Source: Psychrosphaera haliotis (GTDB taxonomy: Bacteria; Pseudomonadota; Gammaproteobacteria; Enterobacterales; Alteromonadaceae). From it: 64,000 nt of DNA. A program made the translations under genes and the position numbers. The stretch covers positions 902,520 to 966,519 of the forward strand of contig NZ_BAAAFQ010000004.1 of the NCBI RefSeq assembly GCF_039523615.1, given 5' to 3'. Numbering within the stretch: position 1 is the stretch's first letter; each line of letters begins with the position of its first letter. Below the pieces are notes generated by a model. That model did not search any database and was not told the origin of the DNA. It worked only from the letters and a program-made list of their open reading frames with translations. Positions 9,497-19,034 of the stretch are shown one piece after another.

Positions 9497-9522
9497 GCAA
9501 AACGGCAGTCGAAACTGCCGTT
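9497..9522 (-). terminator. Perfect hairpin with TTCG loop between mreB and mreC
   Basis: The 9-base arms AACGGCAGT and ACTGCCGTT match perfectly around a four-base loop (TTCG on the transcribed strand), followed by four T. It lies 33 bases after the mreB stop and 30 bases before the mreC start. It looks like a partial terminator or a 3' stabilising hairpin giving more mreB than mreCD, but the T run is short, so read-through is likely. Confidence 0.65.
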
Positions 9523-9554
9523 ATTGTTCAAGCTTTAATTACCTAACCAGACTA

Positions 9555-10598
9555 TTAGTCGTAGCTAAATACATCTCCGCCATGAACATCAATCATTTCT
9601 AACGCTTTACCACCACCTCGAGCAACACAGGTAAGCGGATCGTCAGCAATAATTACTGGAATCCCCGTTTCTTCCATCAACAAGCGATCAAGATCTTTTA
9701 GTAATGCACCACCGCCAGTTAATACCATGCCGCGCTCTGAAATGTCAGACGCTAGCTCAGGAGGAGATTGCTCTAACGCAACCATAACCGCGCTAACAAT
9801 CCCAGAAAGCGGCTCTTGAAGCGCTTCTAAAATCTCATTTGAGTTCAGAGTAAACGAGCGAGGAACACCTTCAGCTAAGTTACGGCCACGTACTTCCAAC
9901 TCTTTTACATCTTGCGACGGGTAAGCAAAACCAATTTCTTGTTTAATTCGCTCAGCCGTTGCTTCACCAATTAAGCTACCAAAGTTACGACGCACGTAGT
10001 TAATAATCGCTTCATCAAAGCGGTCACCACCAATACGTACTGATGAAGAGTAAACCACACCATTTAACGAGATAATTGCTACTTCAGTTGTACCACCACC
10101 AATATCAACAACCATTGAACCCGTTGCTTCTGATACAGGTAAGCCGGCACCAATTGCAGCGGCCATCGGCTCTTCAATTAAAAATACTTCTCTTGCTCCC
10201 GCACCTAGTGCAGATTCACGAATAGCTCTTTGCTCAACCTGTGTGGCTCCACAAGGAACACAAACTAGAACTCGAGGGCTCGGACGTAAGAAGTTGTTGC
10301 TATGCACTTGTTTAATAAAGTGCTGTAACATTTTTTCAGTAACGTAGAAGTCTGCAATTACACCATCTTTCATTGGACGAATTGCTTTGATATTACCAGG
10401 CGTACGGCCTAGCATTCTTTTCGCTTCACCACCAACTGACGCTACGCTTTTAGGGCCACCAGCTCGTTCTTGACGAATAGCAACTACTGAAGGTTCATTA
10501 AGAACAATTCCTTGGTCTTTAACATAAATAAGAGTGTTTGCCGTACCTAAATCGATAGACAAATCATTTGAAAACATGCCGCGCAGATTTTTAAACAT
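9555..10598 (-). CDS. mreB: Actin-like rod shape-determining protein MreB
   Basis: MreB polymerises under the inner membrane and directs lateral wall synthesis. The actin-fold phosphate loops are visible: SIDLGTANTLIYV (about residues 14-26), VVDIGGGTTEVAI (about 163-175) and VLTGGGALLKDLD (about 292-304). The N-terminus MFKNLRGMFSNDLS carries the membrane-binding amphipathic stretch. Length 347 aa is standard. AAAGGAAG lies about ten bases before the ATG. It is the first gene of the long housekeeping run and follows mshQ. Confidence 0.98.
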   Translation of the reverse strand: MFKNLRGMFSNDLSIDLGTANTLIYVKDQGIVLNEPSVVAIRQERAGGPKSVASVGGEAKRMLGRTPGNIKAIRPMKDGVIADFYVTEKMLQHFIKQVHSNNFLRPSPRVLVCVPCGATQVEQRAIRESALGAGAREVFLIEEPMAAAIGAGLPVSEATGSMVVDIGGGTTEVAIISLNGVVYSSSVRIGGDRFDEAIINYVRRNFGSLIGEATAERIKQEIGFAYPSQDVKELEVRGRNLAEGVPRSFTLNSNEILEALQEPLSGIVSAVMVALEQSPPELASDISERGMVLTGGGALLKDLDRLLMEETGIPVIIADDPLTCVARGGGKALEMIDVHGGDVFSYD

Positions 10599-10688
10599 GG
10601 CGCTTTTACTTCCTTTAAGAACTTCATCAAGATAATAACCACTAACTTTACCTAACGGTTATTCACTGGGCAAGAGCCTAGAGCAAAC

Positions 10689-10740
10689 AAATTGAAAATT
10701 AGGTGATTAAATTACAAAAACCGATTTTAATTTTCAATTT
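10689..10740. repeat. 12-bp perfect inverted repeat spanning the mshQ stop
   Basis: AAATTGAAAATT at 10689-10700 is repeated as its reverse complement at 10729-10740. The second arm covers the last codons and part of the stop of mshQ. The stem would be purely A/U-rich with a 28-base loop and no T run immediately follows, so it is a weak terminator candidate for mshQ at best. Confidence 0.45.
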
Positions 10741-13700
10741 TTACTCGTTTTCGCTCTCTTTTATAAATTATTCTTTCATTACCACTAAACCGGCCAAAGG
10801 TAACTTGGGTTGTTGGTAGGTTTAAATCAAGTGCATCGCCTATACCGTCGCCATCAACGTCAGTGAAGGTAACAGTCGCATCAGCATCCCAGTCCCAGCG
10901 CAAAAATCCATTTTCGGTTTCTAATTCAACATCTATATTAAAGCTGCCAATATTTAAACTACCTGGACTTTTAAACGGCAATACAATAAACCCGTTATTG
11001 GCCGTAACAGTGGACTTGCTATCAAAACCGCCCAGCTCAGTGGTTGCATTAGTTGTATCTAACGTATACTTAGGTCCATTGTTTGCTACATCAAATTCAT
11101 TTAGGCCATCAATTGTAATTGCATCTTGGGTAAATACAGTGCAATTGTCATCGTTGTTTCGCTGCCAATTTTGACTATTAGTAAAAACTTGCAACTCCGC
11201 TCGCCAAGGTAAGTCTTGCAGTTCAGAGCCGTAAGCATTATCAACCTTCATGCGAGCATACTGCTGCTTTGTGCCCTGGATATTATCAATTTGAACCGTC
11301 TGATATGAAGTGTCTGTATTTACCGTCTTTATACCTACGCCAAAATTATCCAAAAAGGCATTGGCCGTTATTGTTAAATTAATGTCTGAATCAAATGGAA
11401 CATCAGGTGAGCTAGTTTTTGAATACTTTAGTTGCTGATTTAACAACTCATAACTGCGTAAACCGTCTACTTTATCTGTATCAATTTCTGAAACCGACAA
11501 ATTAGTATTATTAATTGTGATTGAGTTATTGATATTTACATTGTTGTCGAGATAGGTATTGCTAACCATCTCAGTACTAATAGTCGTTAAATTTTGCTGC
11601 CAATAATTTAAAACATCTGCAAACTCTGTAGTTTCATTTATCGCATTTTTAGCCGTTAGGGTAATTATCGGCGCAATGTCCCAACCAAACTCTTGGCCTA
11701 TATAATTGGAAGCATTACAAGAACCTGCAAGGGAAGGTGTATTTACTGATGCTTGGTAATAACTTATGGCAAAAAAGCCTTCAAGTTGGGTGTCTGTGCT
11801 TATGCTTTGCCCTAAATAACCAGTGTCTGTGAACGACATCTGAAGTCTGGCAGACTCATCGTAATTCACATTTAATATGGCAGTATTGGCACTGCCTGAT
11901 ATATCAACGGCCGCAGCACCTGAATTAGGAGCAACGTTTGTACTGTTTGCAATCAGTAAGGTTTCTAGGTCATTTGGTGTTATTGATGGAGCAACCGATA
12001 AAATTTCTGCATCGGAAGGCATTGTACGGTTGGCTTCTACAGAATATTTGCCTGACGGTACGTAATTTTGCAGAACAGTTCCATCGGCACACTGCCCCGA
12101 TATAATTACTTGTTCTTCAATAGCTGCAACATTGTTTGAATCGCCATCAGCCCATTGTGCCGATAGTTTTGCAGGAATGAAGCCCAGTGTTGCTGACGTG
12201 CTAGATAAGTTTCCATCAGCGTCATTAACTTGGATTGAAATTTGGCCTGCCTCGGCATAGTTTACGTTGATTTGCGCTTGGGCATTATTATCAAAAGGCA
12301 CACTAACCGGAGTGCCCACTTGTGTTGCAATATGATCTTGCCCCTGGATATTTGCCGCGGCGTTATTTAGCACTGAACCAGCATCTGGAGCTACATAATT
12401 GTAACTAAAAGTGAGAGGGAAGTTGCCATTAGAATAAGCAGGTACACAAGCTCCGCCAACGCCAGTATCTGGCGACTTCACCGCTTGAATTGTAAACGAA
12501 TTAGCGCTACATGATTGCGCATTGTTATTATTGCCCGAGGTTACAATAAAGCCACTTGAAGCGACGTTGTAATCACAAGAGTTATCGCCGGTAGCTGTAT
12601 TGGAACACTGAATGTCAGTTGCTATCGACGACTCGCCCGTTAAGGTAAAGTTGCCCACATTAGTTTCAGTAAATTGAGCGTCATTTAGAACTCCTGTTGA
12701 GCCGTTAATGGTGTAAGTTCCTAAATTTGACTGAACGCCAGAAACATCCTTTTTGAGAGTAAACTCAATATCATTGCCGCTATACAGTACGCTGCAGTCC
12801 GAATTCGCACACGCTCTCAAGTTTACAGAGTGTGCTGCACAGGAAACACCATTTCCAGTATGGACTATTTCAATATGATCTAATCCTGCAACACAAGGTC
12901 TAGCCTTTCTCATCAGTCTATTTACTTGGCTTTGAGAGTAGGCAAATGGGATTACATTTACTTCGTCAATAGCACCGTCAAATACTTTTAAAATACTAGT
13001 GCCGGTATACAAGTTACCGATATAAAAATTGGAATCCGTATTTGGTATTAACGTACTCGACTCTGGATACTTACCTTCTAATACGCCATCTACATAAACA
13101 CTTACTCTCTCGTTTCTAGCTAACGTACCATCAAAAACAACGGCTAAATGATACCATTGCTCAGTATTAAACACTTTTTGCGTAGCAAAACGATCGTTTT
13201 GAGTATCAATATCTATGTATAGCTTTCCACCTTGGCCATTTAAAAAGAAAATACCGTAAGAAATATTGCTCGAAAAGTTTGGCCTTTTCGACATGATACC
13301 GCGAGCATTAGTGCCGTTGGTTTGTGAAAATGAATCAGCCTTAAACCAAGCAGAAAGCGTTAACTGGGATGTATTATCTAAACTGTCCCTATCTTCAACT
13401 TCTAAGTAATCGTCCTCACCATCAAAGGTACCGTAATGGCACGTGCCTGGTGAACCCACAATTGCGGCATCTTCAAAAGCAGTATTGGCTCCTGTGCCGT
13501 TCGCAAAACCATGGGCCTTACCATTAAAGTCAGAGCCCGAACTGTCTTTAACTTCACCTGCAGAACCATCCCAACTGAACTCATCCAAACGCCATTCGCC
13601 TGCAGCGCAGTTGCCCTCTATTAACGAAAGTTCAGCCGCAGCTATATAGCTTCTATCACCAAAGCTTGTCATGGTATGCAAACGTAAGTATTTCGCATTT

Positions 13701-16700
13701 ATTGAGTCAAAGTTGAACGTTTGAAGACTAGTAATATTCTCGCCTTCAAATATATAACTTGGTGTAACTGGCGTACCTAACACCCTAAGTTCAGTTAAAC
13801 CTGTATAAGTTCTATCGCCATGGTTATTGATAGTGATGAGTTTTAAACCCACAGCACCCGTTACTCTGTCTTCTGCGTCTAAAACAATTTGGTGTGGGCC
13901 TTTACTTTCTGGCAAGTAAAAAGAATGCGCGGAAGTAACCGAAGGACCAAGCAATTCAAACTCACGAGCTCCAATATAGTTACGATCTCCGTAATTATTA
14001 ATTGTTATAAACTTTGCGTCCGTTACATTAAGGGGCACGTCTTCTGGGTCAATATAAAAAGACTCAATATCAACCCCCATTTGCGCTGTAAATGTCTTGC
14101 TTTCGGTTACTGAGCTACCATGAATCTCAAACTGACGAGCACCAATATAGTTTCTATCACCATGATTGTTTATGGTTACCAACCGGACTCCCGTAACATC
14201 GCTGACAATATCGTCGGCATCTAAAGTAAATAACTGACCATCTCTATTCTCAAGTGCATTAAATATGGTAGTTTCTGTGACTGCGTCGCCCAGTATTTTA
14301 AACTCTCGTGCGCCAATATAGTTTGTATCACCATGGTTACTTATTGTTCTGAGCCTTACACCAATAACATCGGTAGGCACGTCATTGGCATCTATTGTAA
14401 ATACTTGCTCTTCAGCAATTTGTTCCGCCGTAAATATGGTTGTTTCGGCAACTGATTTACCAAGTAATTTAAAATCTCTTGCGCCAGTATAATTTGGGTC
14501 GCCATAATTTGTGACGGTTTCAAGTCTGTACTCTATTACTCCAGTAGGTAGGTTGTTGCTGTCTAACTCAAAAAACTCTCCAGCACTGCTCATTTGAGCT
14601 TCAAAAGAGTAAATAGGTCCTACCGTATCACCAATAAAGCTAATTTCTCTTACGCCGGTATATTGAGGGTCACCATGGTTAGTCAGTGATACAAATCGTA
14701 CCGCCGTTACATTTGAAATTGGAGCAATTGACCAAGTTTGTACGTCGTTACTCATTGCAGATGTTAAGACAATCGTACCGTCAGGTAACATTGCGTCTTG
14801 CCAAACATTGCTGGATTGTTGATATTGAATTTTGAACGTAGCAACGGAACGATCATCCACGCCATAATTGGTTAGCTCAACCGTATCTATGTTTATAACA
14901 TCGCCATTGATACCATCTTTATTCGTATCAAAACTGAACTCAATTTCATTGTCCTGTTTTCTGCTTAACCAACGTGTTGCGTAATTGCCATCATGAATAT
15001 TCTGAGCGCCCCAGCTAGTATTGTTATATTCAGAGTCCACTCGCGTGACTTCGCCACCATGAGCTGGCAAAGAAAAGTTATAGTTTGGTAAACCAGCTGC
15101 ACTGCCCGGCACTTGAATATACTGCCAGCTAGCACTTGCCGCTGTTTTATAGGCCATTTGGAATTGTTTTATTGAGCGATCATCATTGCCATAGTTTCTA
15201 AGATAAATCCGTTCCGCAGTAAAGGCATCGCTAGCCTCTTGTGGAACTCCGTTGCCATTACCATCAAAAATAAAATCCAATTTGGCATTGGCCTTACGAC
15301 TCAACCACAAGGTTTTAAAATCTCCGTCAATCAGGTTTTTAGCGGCCCAATTGGTATTGTTATACTCAGACTCTACGTAGCTTAGCTCGGCACCGTTATT
15401 GTCCAGCGCAAAGTTAAAGTTAGCGTCGCCAACGGCAGCTCCTGGCACTTTTATGGTTTGCCAAACTCCAGCCGAACTCGCTGTTAAAACCTCTAACTGG
15501 AATTCAAATATTGAGCGGTCATCGTTGCCGTAATTTAAAATTGAAAATCTATCAAACGTAAAATAGTCATCTTGTGTGCCAGCCACACCGTCCTGATCAA
15601 CATCAAACTCAAATGTAAGATAGTTATTGGTATTGCGACTCAACCAAAGTGTTGTTGAGTTACCGTCGTGAATATTGGCCGCAGCCCATGTGCTGTTATT
15701 GTACTCGTTACCAACGGCAGTTAAATTGGCTCCGTTATTAACCAATGCAAAGTTAAAGTTCGCATCGCCAATGGCTGCTCCCGGCACGTTAACTAATTGC
15801 CAATTACTATTAGACGCGGTAGTTACTTCAATTTGAAATTCTTTGATCGACCTGTCGTCGTTTCCATAATTCACCAAATAAAACTGTTCAAAAGTGAACA
15901 AGTCTTCAGCAGAGCCTAAAGTACCGTCTTCGTTGGGATCAAACTGAAAGCCAAGTTTGGCGGTTTGGTTTCTAGCCAACCAATAGGTATTCTCATCACC
16001 GTCATGAATATTATCCGCACCATAGGTAGTGGTATTTAACTCACTACTGATTTCTGACAATACGCCACCTTGATGAGACATGGCGAAGTTATAATTTGCT
16101 TCACCTACGACGGCACCTGGTACAGTTATTTTATGCCACTCGGGATTGGCAACGGTTTTTACCGCGACTTGAAACTGACGAAGCGAGCGGTCATCGGTAC
16201 CGCCATAATTTCGAACTCTAATTTGGTTTAGGTTAAACAAGTCATTGAAGTCACCATCTGCACCCGAAACGCCGCTGCGGTCTGGGTCAAAGGTAAATTC
16301 AAAAGTGTTGTGGCCTTTACGACTTAGCCAAAGTGTATTTTGGTCGCCATCGTTAATATGATCGCCCGACCAGTAAGCATTGTTATAAGCACTGTCGACT
16401 AATCCCAGTACACCACCATCAATATCTCTTGAGTAAATGTACTCGGGATCGCCACTCATTGACGTTGGCACCTCTAAACGCTGCCAGGTTGTTCCATCGT
16501 TGCTGTATTCAATTTGAAATTCACGAACCGATCTATCATCCGCTCCATAATTGTAAACTTCCAACTCATCAATGGTAATGCCATCGCCTGTTGAGCCATT
16601 CCAATCTGTATCAAAATTGTATTCAATGATATTTCGGCCATTTCTCGAAAACCATCGCGAATTAGTATCGCCATCGTTTACGTTGGACCCTGCATAAGTC

Positions 16701-17179
16701 GTAGAATTATATTCAGAATCAACACTAACGACTCGCGCGCCCTGTGCCCAGCTTAGATAATTGATTAATCCGGTAGGATTTTCATCAGCTACTATAGGTA
16801 TCCAGCCTGCCGTACCAAAGTCTGCGGCCAACGCATCATCTGAGGTTGTTAATAAGGCAAACTCTTTGATGTTTCGACCACTGTTTGTATAGTTTTTTAA
16901 ACTTAAACCTTCAAAACAGCGCGGATCGCCAGTGGAGTCTAATAAAATATTAATATCATTGGTTTGATAACGACTAAGCCATCGACTTCGTTCATCATTA
17001 TCAATTAAGTTTGCAGCTGCCCATGTAGAGTTGTTGTATTCAAATTGGACGCCAGTGACCACAGCGTCTTCTAAACCTTCACCAGCACTAACAGATTTAA
17101 TATTGGAAACTAAAGACAGCGCTATTAAGGAAAAAGCGAAAGAACCGATTTTTGAGGGCTTTACTAAGTTACTACTCAT
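10727..17179 (-). CDS. mshQ: Giant MSHA biogenesis protein MshQ with two repeat arrays
   Basis: MshQ is the last gene of the MSHA pilin operon and is thought to be a minor, possibly tip-located, adhesive subunit. In order: a signal peptide (cleavage near SVSA/GE), seven repeats of 108-116 aa (about 47-822, each with an N-terminal EYNN-like start, a WLSR core and a DDRS motif), seven shorter repeats (about 823-1187, each with an N-H/Y-G-D core), a LamG/concanavalin-like domain (about 1195-1425) and the MshQ-specific C-terminal region (about 1430-2150). The large repeats resemble discoidin-type carbohydrate-binding folds; that is an inference. Acidic loops such as DVDQDGVAG could bind calcium. 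At 2150 aa it is much longer than the roughly 1200-1500 aa I expect for the family. Its start overlaps mshP by eight bases. Confidence 0.9.
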   Translation of the reverse strand: MSSNLVKPSKIGSFAFSLIALSLVSNIKSVSAGEGLEDAVVTGVQFEYNNSTWAAANLIDNDERSRWLSRYQTNDINILLDSTGDPRCFEGLSLKNYTNSGRNIKEFALLTTSDDALAADFGTAGWIPIVADENPTGLINYLSWAQGARVVSVDSEYNSTTYAGSNVNDGDTNSRWFSRNGRNIIEYNFDTDWNGSTGDGITIDELEVYNYGADDRSVREFQIEYSNDGTTWQRLEVPTSMSGDPEYIYSRDIDGGVLGLVDSAYNNAYWSGDHINDGDQNTLWLSRKGHNTFEFTFDPDRSGVSGADGDFNDLFNLNQIRVRNYGGTDDRSLRQFQVAVKTVANPEWHKITVPGAVVGEANYNFAMSHQGGVLSEISSELNTTTYGADNIHDGDENTYWLARNQTAKLGFQFDPNEDGTLGSAEDLFTFEQFYLVNYGNDDRSIKEFQIEVTTASNSNWQLVNVPGAAIGDANFNFALVNNGANLTAVGNEYNNSTWAAANIHDGNSTTLWLSRNTNNYLTFEFDVDQDGVAGTQDDYFTFDRFSILNYGNDDRSIFEFQLEVLTASSAGVWQTIKVPGAAVGDANFNFALDNNGAELSYVESEYNNTNWAAKNLIDGDFKTLWLSRKANAKLDFIFDGNGNGVPQEASDAFTAERIYLRNYGNDDRSIKQFQMAYKTAASASWQYIQVPGSAAGLPNYNFSLPAHGGEVTRVDSEYNNTSWGAQNIHDGNYATRWLSRKQDNEIEFSFDTNKDGINGDVINIDTVELTNYGVDDRSVATFKIQYQQSSNVWQDAMLPDGTIVLTSAMSNDVQTWSIAPISNVTAVRFVSLTNHGDPQYTGVREISFIGDTVGPIYSFEAQMSSAGEFFELDSNNLPTGVIEYRLETVTNYGDPNYTGARDFKLLGKSVAETTIFTAEQIAEEQVFTIDANDVPTDVIGVRLRTISNHGDTNYIGAREFKILGDAVTETTIFNALENRDGQLFTLDADDIVSDVTGVRLVTINNHGDRNYIGARQFEIHGSSVTESKTFTAQMGVDIESFYIDPEDVPLNVTDAKFITINNYGDRNYIGAREFELLGPSVTSAHSFYLPESKGPHQIVLDAEDRVTGAVGLKLITINNHGDRTYTGLTELRVLGTPVTPSYIFEGENITSLQTFNFDSINAKYLRLHTMTSFGDRSYIAAAELSLIEGNCAAGEWRLDEFSWDGSAGEVKDSSGSDFNGKAHGFANGTGANTAFEDAAIVGSPGTCHYGTFDGEDDYLEVEDRDSLDNTSQLTLSAWFKADSFSQTNGTNARGIMSKRPNFSSNISYGIFFLNGQGGKLYIDIDTQNDRFATQKVFNTEQWYHLAVVFDGTLARNERVSVYVDGVLEGKYPESSTLIPNTDSNFYIGNLYTGTSILKVFDGAIDEVNVIPFAYSQSQVNRLMRKARPCVAGLDHIEIVHTGNGVSCAAHSVNLRACANSDCSVLYSGNDIEFTLKKDVSGVQSNLGTYTINGSTGVLNDAQFTETNVGNFTLTGESSIATDIQCSNTATGDNSCDYNVASSGFIVTSGNNNNAQSCSANSFTIQAVKSPDTGVGGACVPAYSNGNFPLTFSYNYVAPDAGSVLNNAAANIQGQDHIATQVGTPVSVPFDNNAQAQINVNYAEAGQISIQVNDADGNLSSTSATLGFIPAKLSAQWADGDSNNVAAIEEQVIISGQCADGTVLQNYVPSGKYSVEANRTMPSDAEILSVAPSITPNDLETLLIANSTNVAPNSGAAAVDISGSANTAILNVNYDESARLQMSFTDTGYLGQSISTDTQLEGFFAISYYQASVNTPSLAGSCNASNYIGQEFGWDIAPIITLTAKNAINETTEFADVLNYWQQNLTTISTEMVSNTYLDNNVNINNSITINNTNLSVSEIDTDKVDGLRSYELLNQQLKYSKTSSPDVPFDSDINLTITANAFLDNFGVGIKTVNTDTSYQTVQIDNIQGTKQQYARMKVDNAYGSELQDLPWRAELQVFTNSQNWQRNNDDNCTVFTQDAITIDGLNEFDVANNGPKYTLDTTNATTELGGFDSKSTVTANNGFIVLPFKSPGSLNIGSFNIDVELETENGFLRWDWDADATVTFTDVDGDGIGDALDLNLPTTQVTFGRFSGNERIIYKRERKRVKIEN
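13619..14713 (-). repeat. Seven coding repeats of about 57 aa inside mshQ
   Basis: The core N-[HY]-G-D-x-x-Y-x-G recurs with its Asn at residues 834, 891, 948, 1005, 1062 and 1119, exactly 57 residues apart each time, plus a degenerate seventh copy near 1172 (SFGDRSYIA). Each copy continues with a segment like AREFEILG. The exact spacing means units were gained as whole 171-base blocks. Confidence 0.85.
14714..17041 (-). repeat. Seven coding repeats of about 112 aa inside mshQ
   Basis: Copies begin near residues 47, 155, 263, 379, 491, 604 and 715. The consensus includes EYNNxxWAAxNIxDG, TxWLSR, FxFDxxxDG, NYGNDDRSIxEFQ and, in the central copies, VPGAAxGDANFNFAL. Copies 4 to 6 are the most alike and the first is the most divergent, lacking the DDRS motif, which suggests recent amplification in the middle of the array. 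Confidence 0.85.
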
Positions 17180-17660
17180 GCTTTTTTGCCTCTACTTCAA
17201 TGGTTCTGCTCACGCACACTTCATTAGCCAAACAGGTTGCGTCTAAGATAAGTTTATTAGAGTTACTGCCCTGCAGCCCTGCTTTACAAACACCGGTACT
17301 GACTACTTGAAAGTAGCTCGAATTTAAAATTATTTCTTCAGAACACTGCATCACTACGTTGCAATGCAACAGACCATCGACATTAAAATACAACTGTTGT
17401 GAAGCTTGGCAATTGGATACGTTACTGTTTATTGGGAAAAGCTGCTGCAGAACAAAATCATTTCCGCTATCGGCTGCCAACAAGGCTCTAGTGCCTAAAA
17501 TTTCATTGATACTTTGATCGTTACTTGAAGAAATTGTTTGCGTAATTCCTAAGCTCAAAATAGCAAAAACCACGACTAAAAAAACCGCAACAATTAAGCT
17601 GCTACCCGCTTGATTGGCTAGACTCGTTGGCTGTAAGGTAGAGCTTTTTTTAAGGTACAT
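17172..17660 (-). CDS. mshP: MSHA pilin-like protein MshP
   Basis: MshP is a PilX/GspK-like minor component of the pilus. It has a short basic N-terminus and one hydrophobic helix (about residues 18-45, GSSLIVAVFLVVVFAILSLG) and lacks the GFTLxEL prepilin signature, as usual for this family. Eight cysteines lie in the globular part. It overlaps mshO by 11 bases at its start and mshQ by eight at its end, so translation is probably coupled. Length 162 aa. The name rests mainly on position and architecture. Confidence 0.8.
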   Translation of the reverse strand: MYLKKSSTLQPTSLANQAGSSLIVAVFLVVVFAILSLGITQTISSSNDQSINEILGTRALLAADSGNDFVLQQLFPINSNVSNCQASQQLYFNVDGLLHCNVVMQCSEEIILNSSYFQVVSTGVCKAGLQGSNSNKLILDATCLANEVCVSRTIEVEAKKHE

Positions 17661-18474
17661 TTGGAATATGAACCTCTTGATTAAAAAACATATTTTCGTC
17701 TAAGTTGGCAGCGAACTCAAAATATAGATTTACCACCGAATTTCGATATAACGCACCAGGCCTATAATTAAATGGCGGTTCAGAAGCCAACTCATTAGTC
17801 AGACCTTCGGCCATTATGTCCCCAAAAGCTGCAACAATATTAGAAGTATAAAAGAAGCCAGAAATTGAAGGTTGCTCATAGCGATAAATCGTATTGTTTG
17901 TTAAGCAGTAATAAACTGACGTTCGCGCAGTATAAAAACGTTTATTTGGCGAAGAGTAAGGGAACGTATTGTCCCGTGTAAATGTAACTCGATAATTAGG
18001 ATTGCTTGGGGTTTCCGCTATAGAAGAAATTGACGCCCACTGAGTATCAGTAAGGTAAATGTCTCTAGAGCTTTGTGGGTAAATATAAAACCTGTCACTA
18101 GGGTCATAGGTGCCAGACCAACTTACAATATCTATTTCTTTACCTACTTTTGGTGACATAGGTGGCTGGACTGCATCCACGTCATCTCGGTATGCACCAG
18201 AGGCTTTGATTGGAATAAAATTAATACAACTTTTATCGGCGGAAACTCGAACACTATTTGGCACGCTGGCTCGTAACTCTCTTGTTAATCTTTCAACAAC
18301 AAAACGACTTTTACTAAGAACGTGCTGGCGATCCGTTGCTTGAATATAAATCTCAGTACCAAAAATAATAAACTTAGAGGTGGCGATAGCTAATATGCCT
18401 AAAATAACCACGACCAATACCAGCTCTACAAGCGTAAAGCCTTTTTGATTAAAGCTAGGACTAGTTTCGCTCAT
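17650..18474 (-). CDS. mshO: MSHA minor prepilin MshO
   Basis: A type IV prepilin with the cleavage signature KGFTLVELVLVVVILGILA near residue 11, followed by a 25-residue hydrophobic helix. The remaining 240 residues form the globular head. Cleavage and methylation would be by the PilD prepilin peptidase, not encoded in the window. It shares one base with the mshD stop and overlaps mshP by 11 bases. Confidence 0.86.
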   Translation of the reverse strand: MSETSPSFNQKGFTLVELVLVVVILGILAIATSKFIIFGTEIYIQATDRQHVLSKSRFVVERLTRELRASVPNSVRVSADKSCINFIPIKASGAYRDDVDAVQPPMSPKVGKEIDIVSWSGTYDPSDRFYIYPQSSRDIYLTDTQWASISSIAETPSNPNYRVTFTRDNTFPYSSPNKRFYTARTSVYYCLTNNTIYRYEQPSISGFFYTSNIVAAFGDIMAEGLTNELASEPPFNYRPGALYRNSVVNLYFEFAANLDENMFFNQEVHIPNVP

Positions 18475-19034
18475 TAGTAATTAGTCCTGTAACTAGAGTA
18501 ACTTATTGTAGAGCCTTTAGGTGGCGTTACACTGACCAAAATCTTTTTAGCTCGTTTGTTAGCTAATCCTAAATCAGCACCGGCATAGGTCACAAACACT
18601 TCCACTGAAAAGTCTCTATATATGTCTTGTAGGCTGCCATTCTCAATGTTGGTAATTTGATCACCTGTAACGTTTAAACAATGAAAGTCATCAATATCGT
18701 CATATAAGTCACGACTAGTCTCTTCAACCCAAGGATAAGGACCTGTTCCAGGGCAAGCTGGCAAGTCGGCTATACAGGCGTTTCCACCACTCTCATCGCA
18801 TCGAGCAAGCTCACCTGACGTTGGTGAGTTTTCATCAAAACGGCGGGCATTAATTTCGTTCATTATTGATTGCGCTAACTCGGCAGAACGCACTTGAAAC
18901 CATGGGTTTGTGCTTTTTTCAGCTTGAGGTATGAGCACACCCGTTAAAATTAACAAAGCGCCCGAGAGGGCAACAATACCGACAATCAGTTCGATTAATG
19001 TAAATCCTTTAGCATGTAGTTTATTGACAGGCAT
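18474..19034 (-). CDS. mshD: MSHA minor prepilin MshD
   Basis: A prepilin with the signature KGFTLIELIVGIVALSGALL near residue 9; the fifth residue after cleavage is Glu, as needed for methylation and assembly. The globular part has several Cys-containing loops. The start overlaps the 3' end of mshC by 14 bases. The assignment as MshD follows the conserved order B-A-C-D-O-P-Q. Confidence 0.86.
   Translation of the reverse strand: MPVNKLHAKGFTLIELIVGIVALSGALLILTGVLIPQAEKSTNPWFQVRSAELAQSIMNEINARRFDENSPTSGELARCDESGGNACIADLPACPGTGPYPWVEETSRDLYDDIDDFHCLNVTGDQITNIENGSLQDIYRDFSVEVFVTYAGADLGLANKRAKKILVSVTPPKGSTISYSSYRTNY

Noticed and set aside
10863..11174. 103-codon plus-strand frame opposite mshQ
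   Set aside because: Antisense shadow of the well supported MshQ frame.
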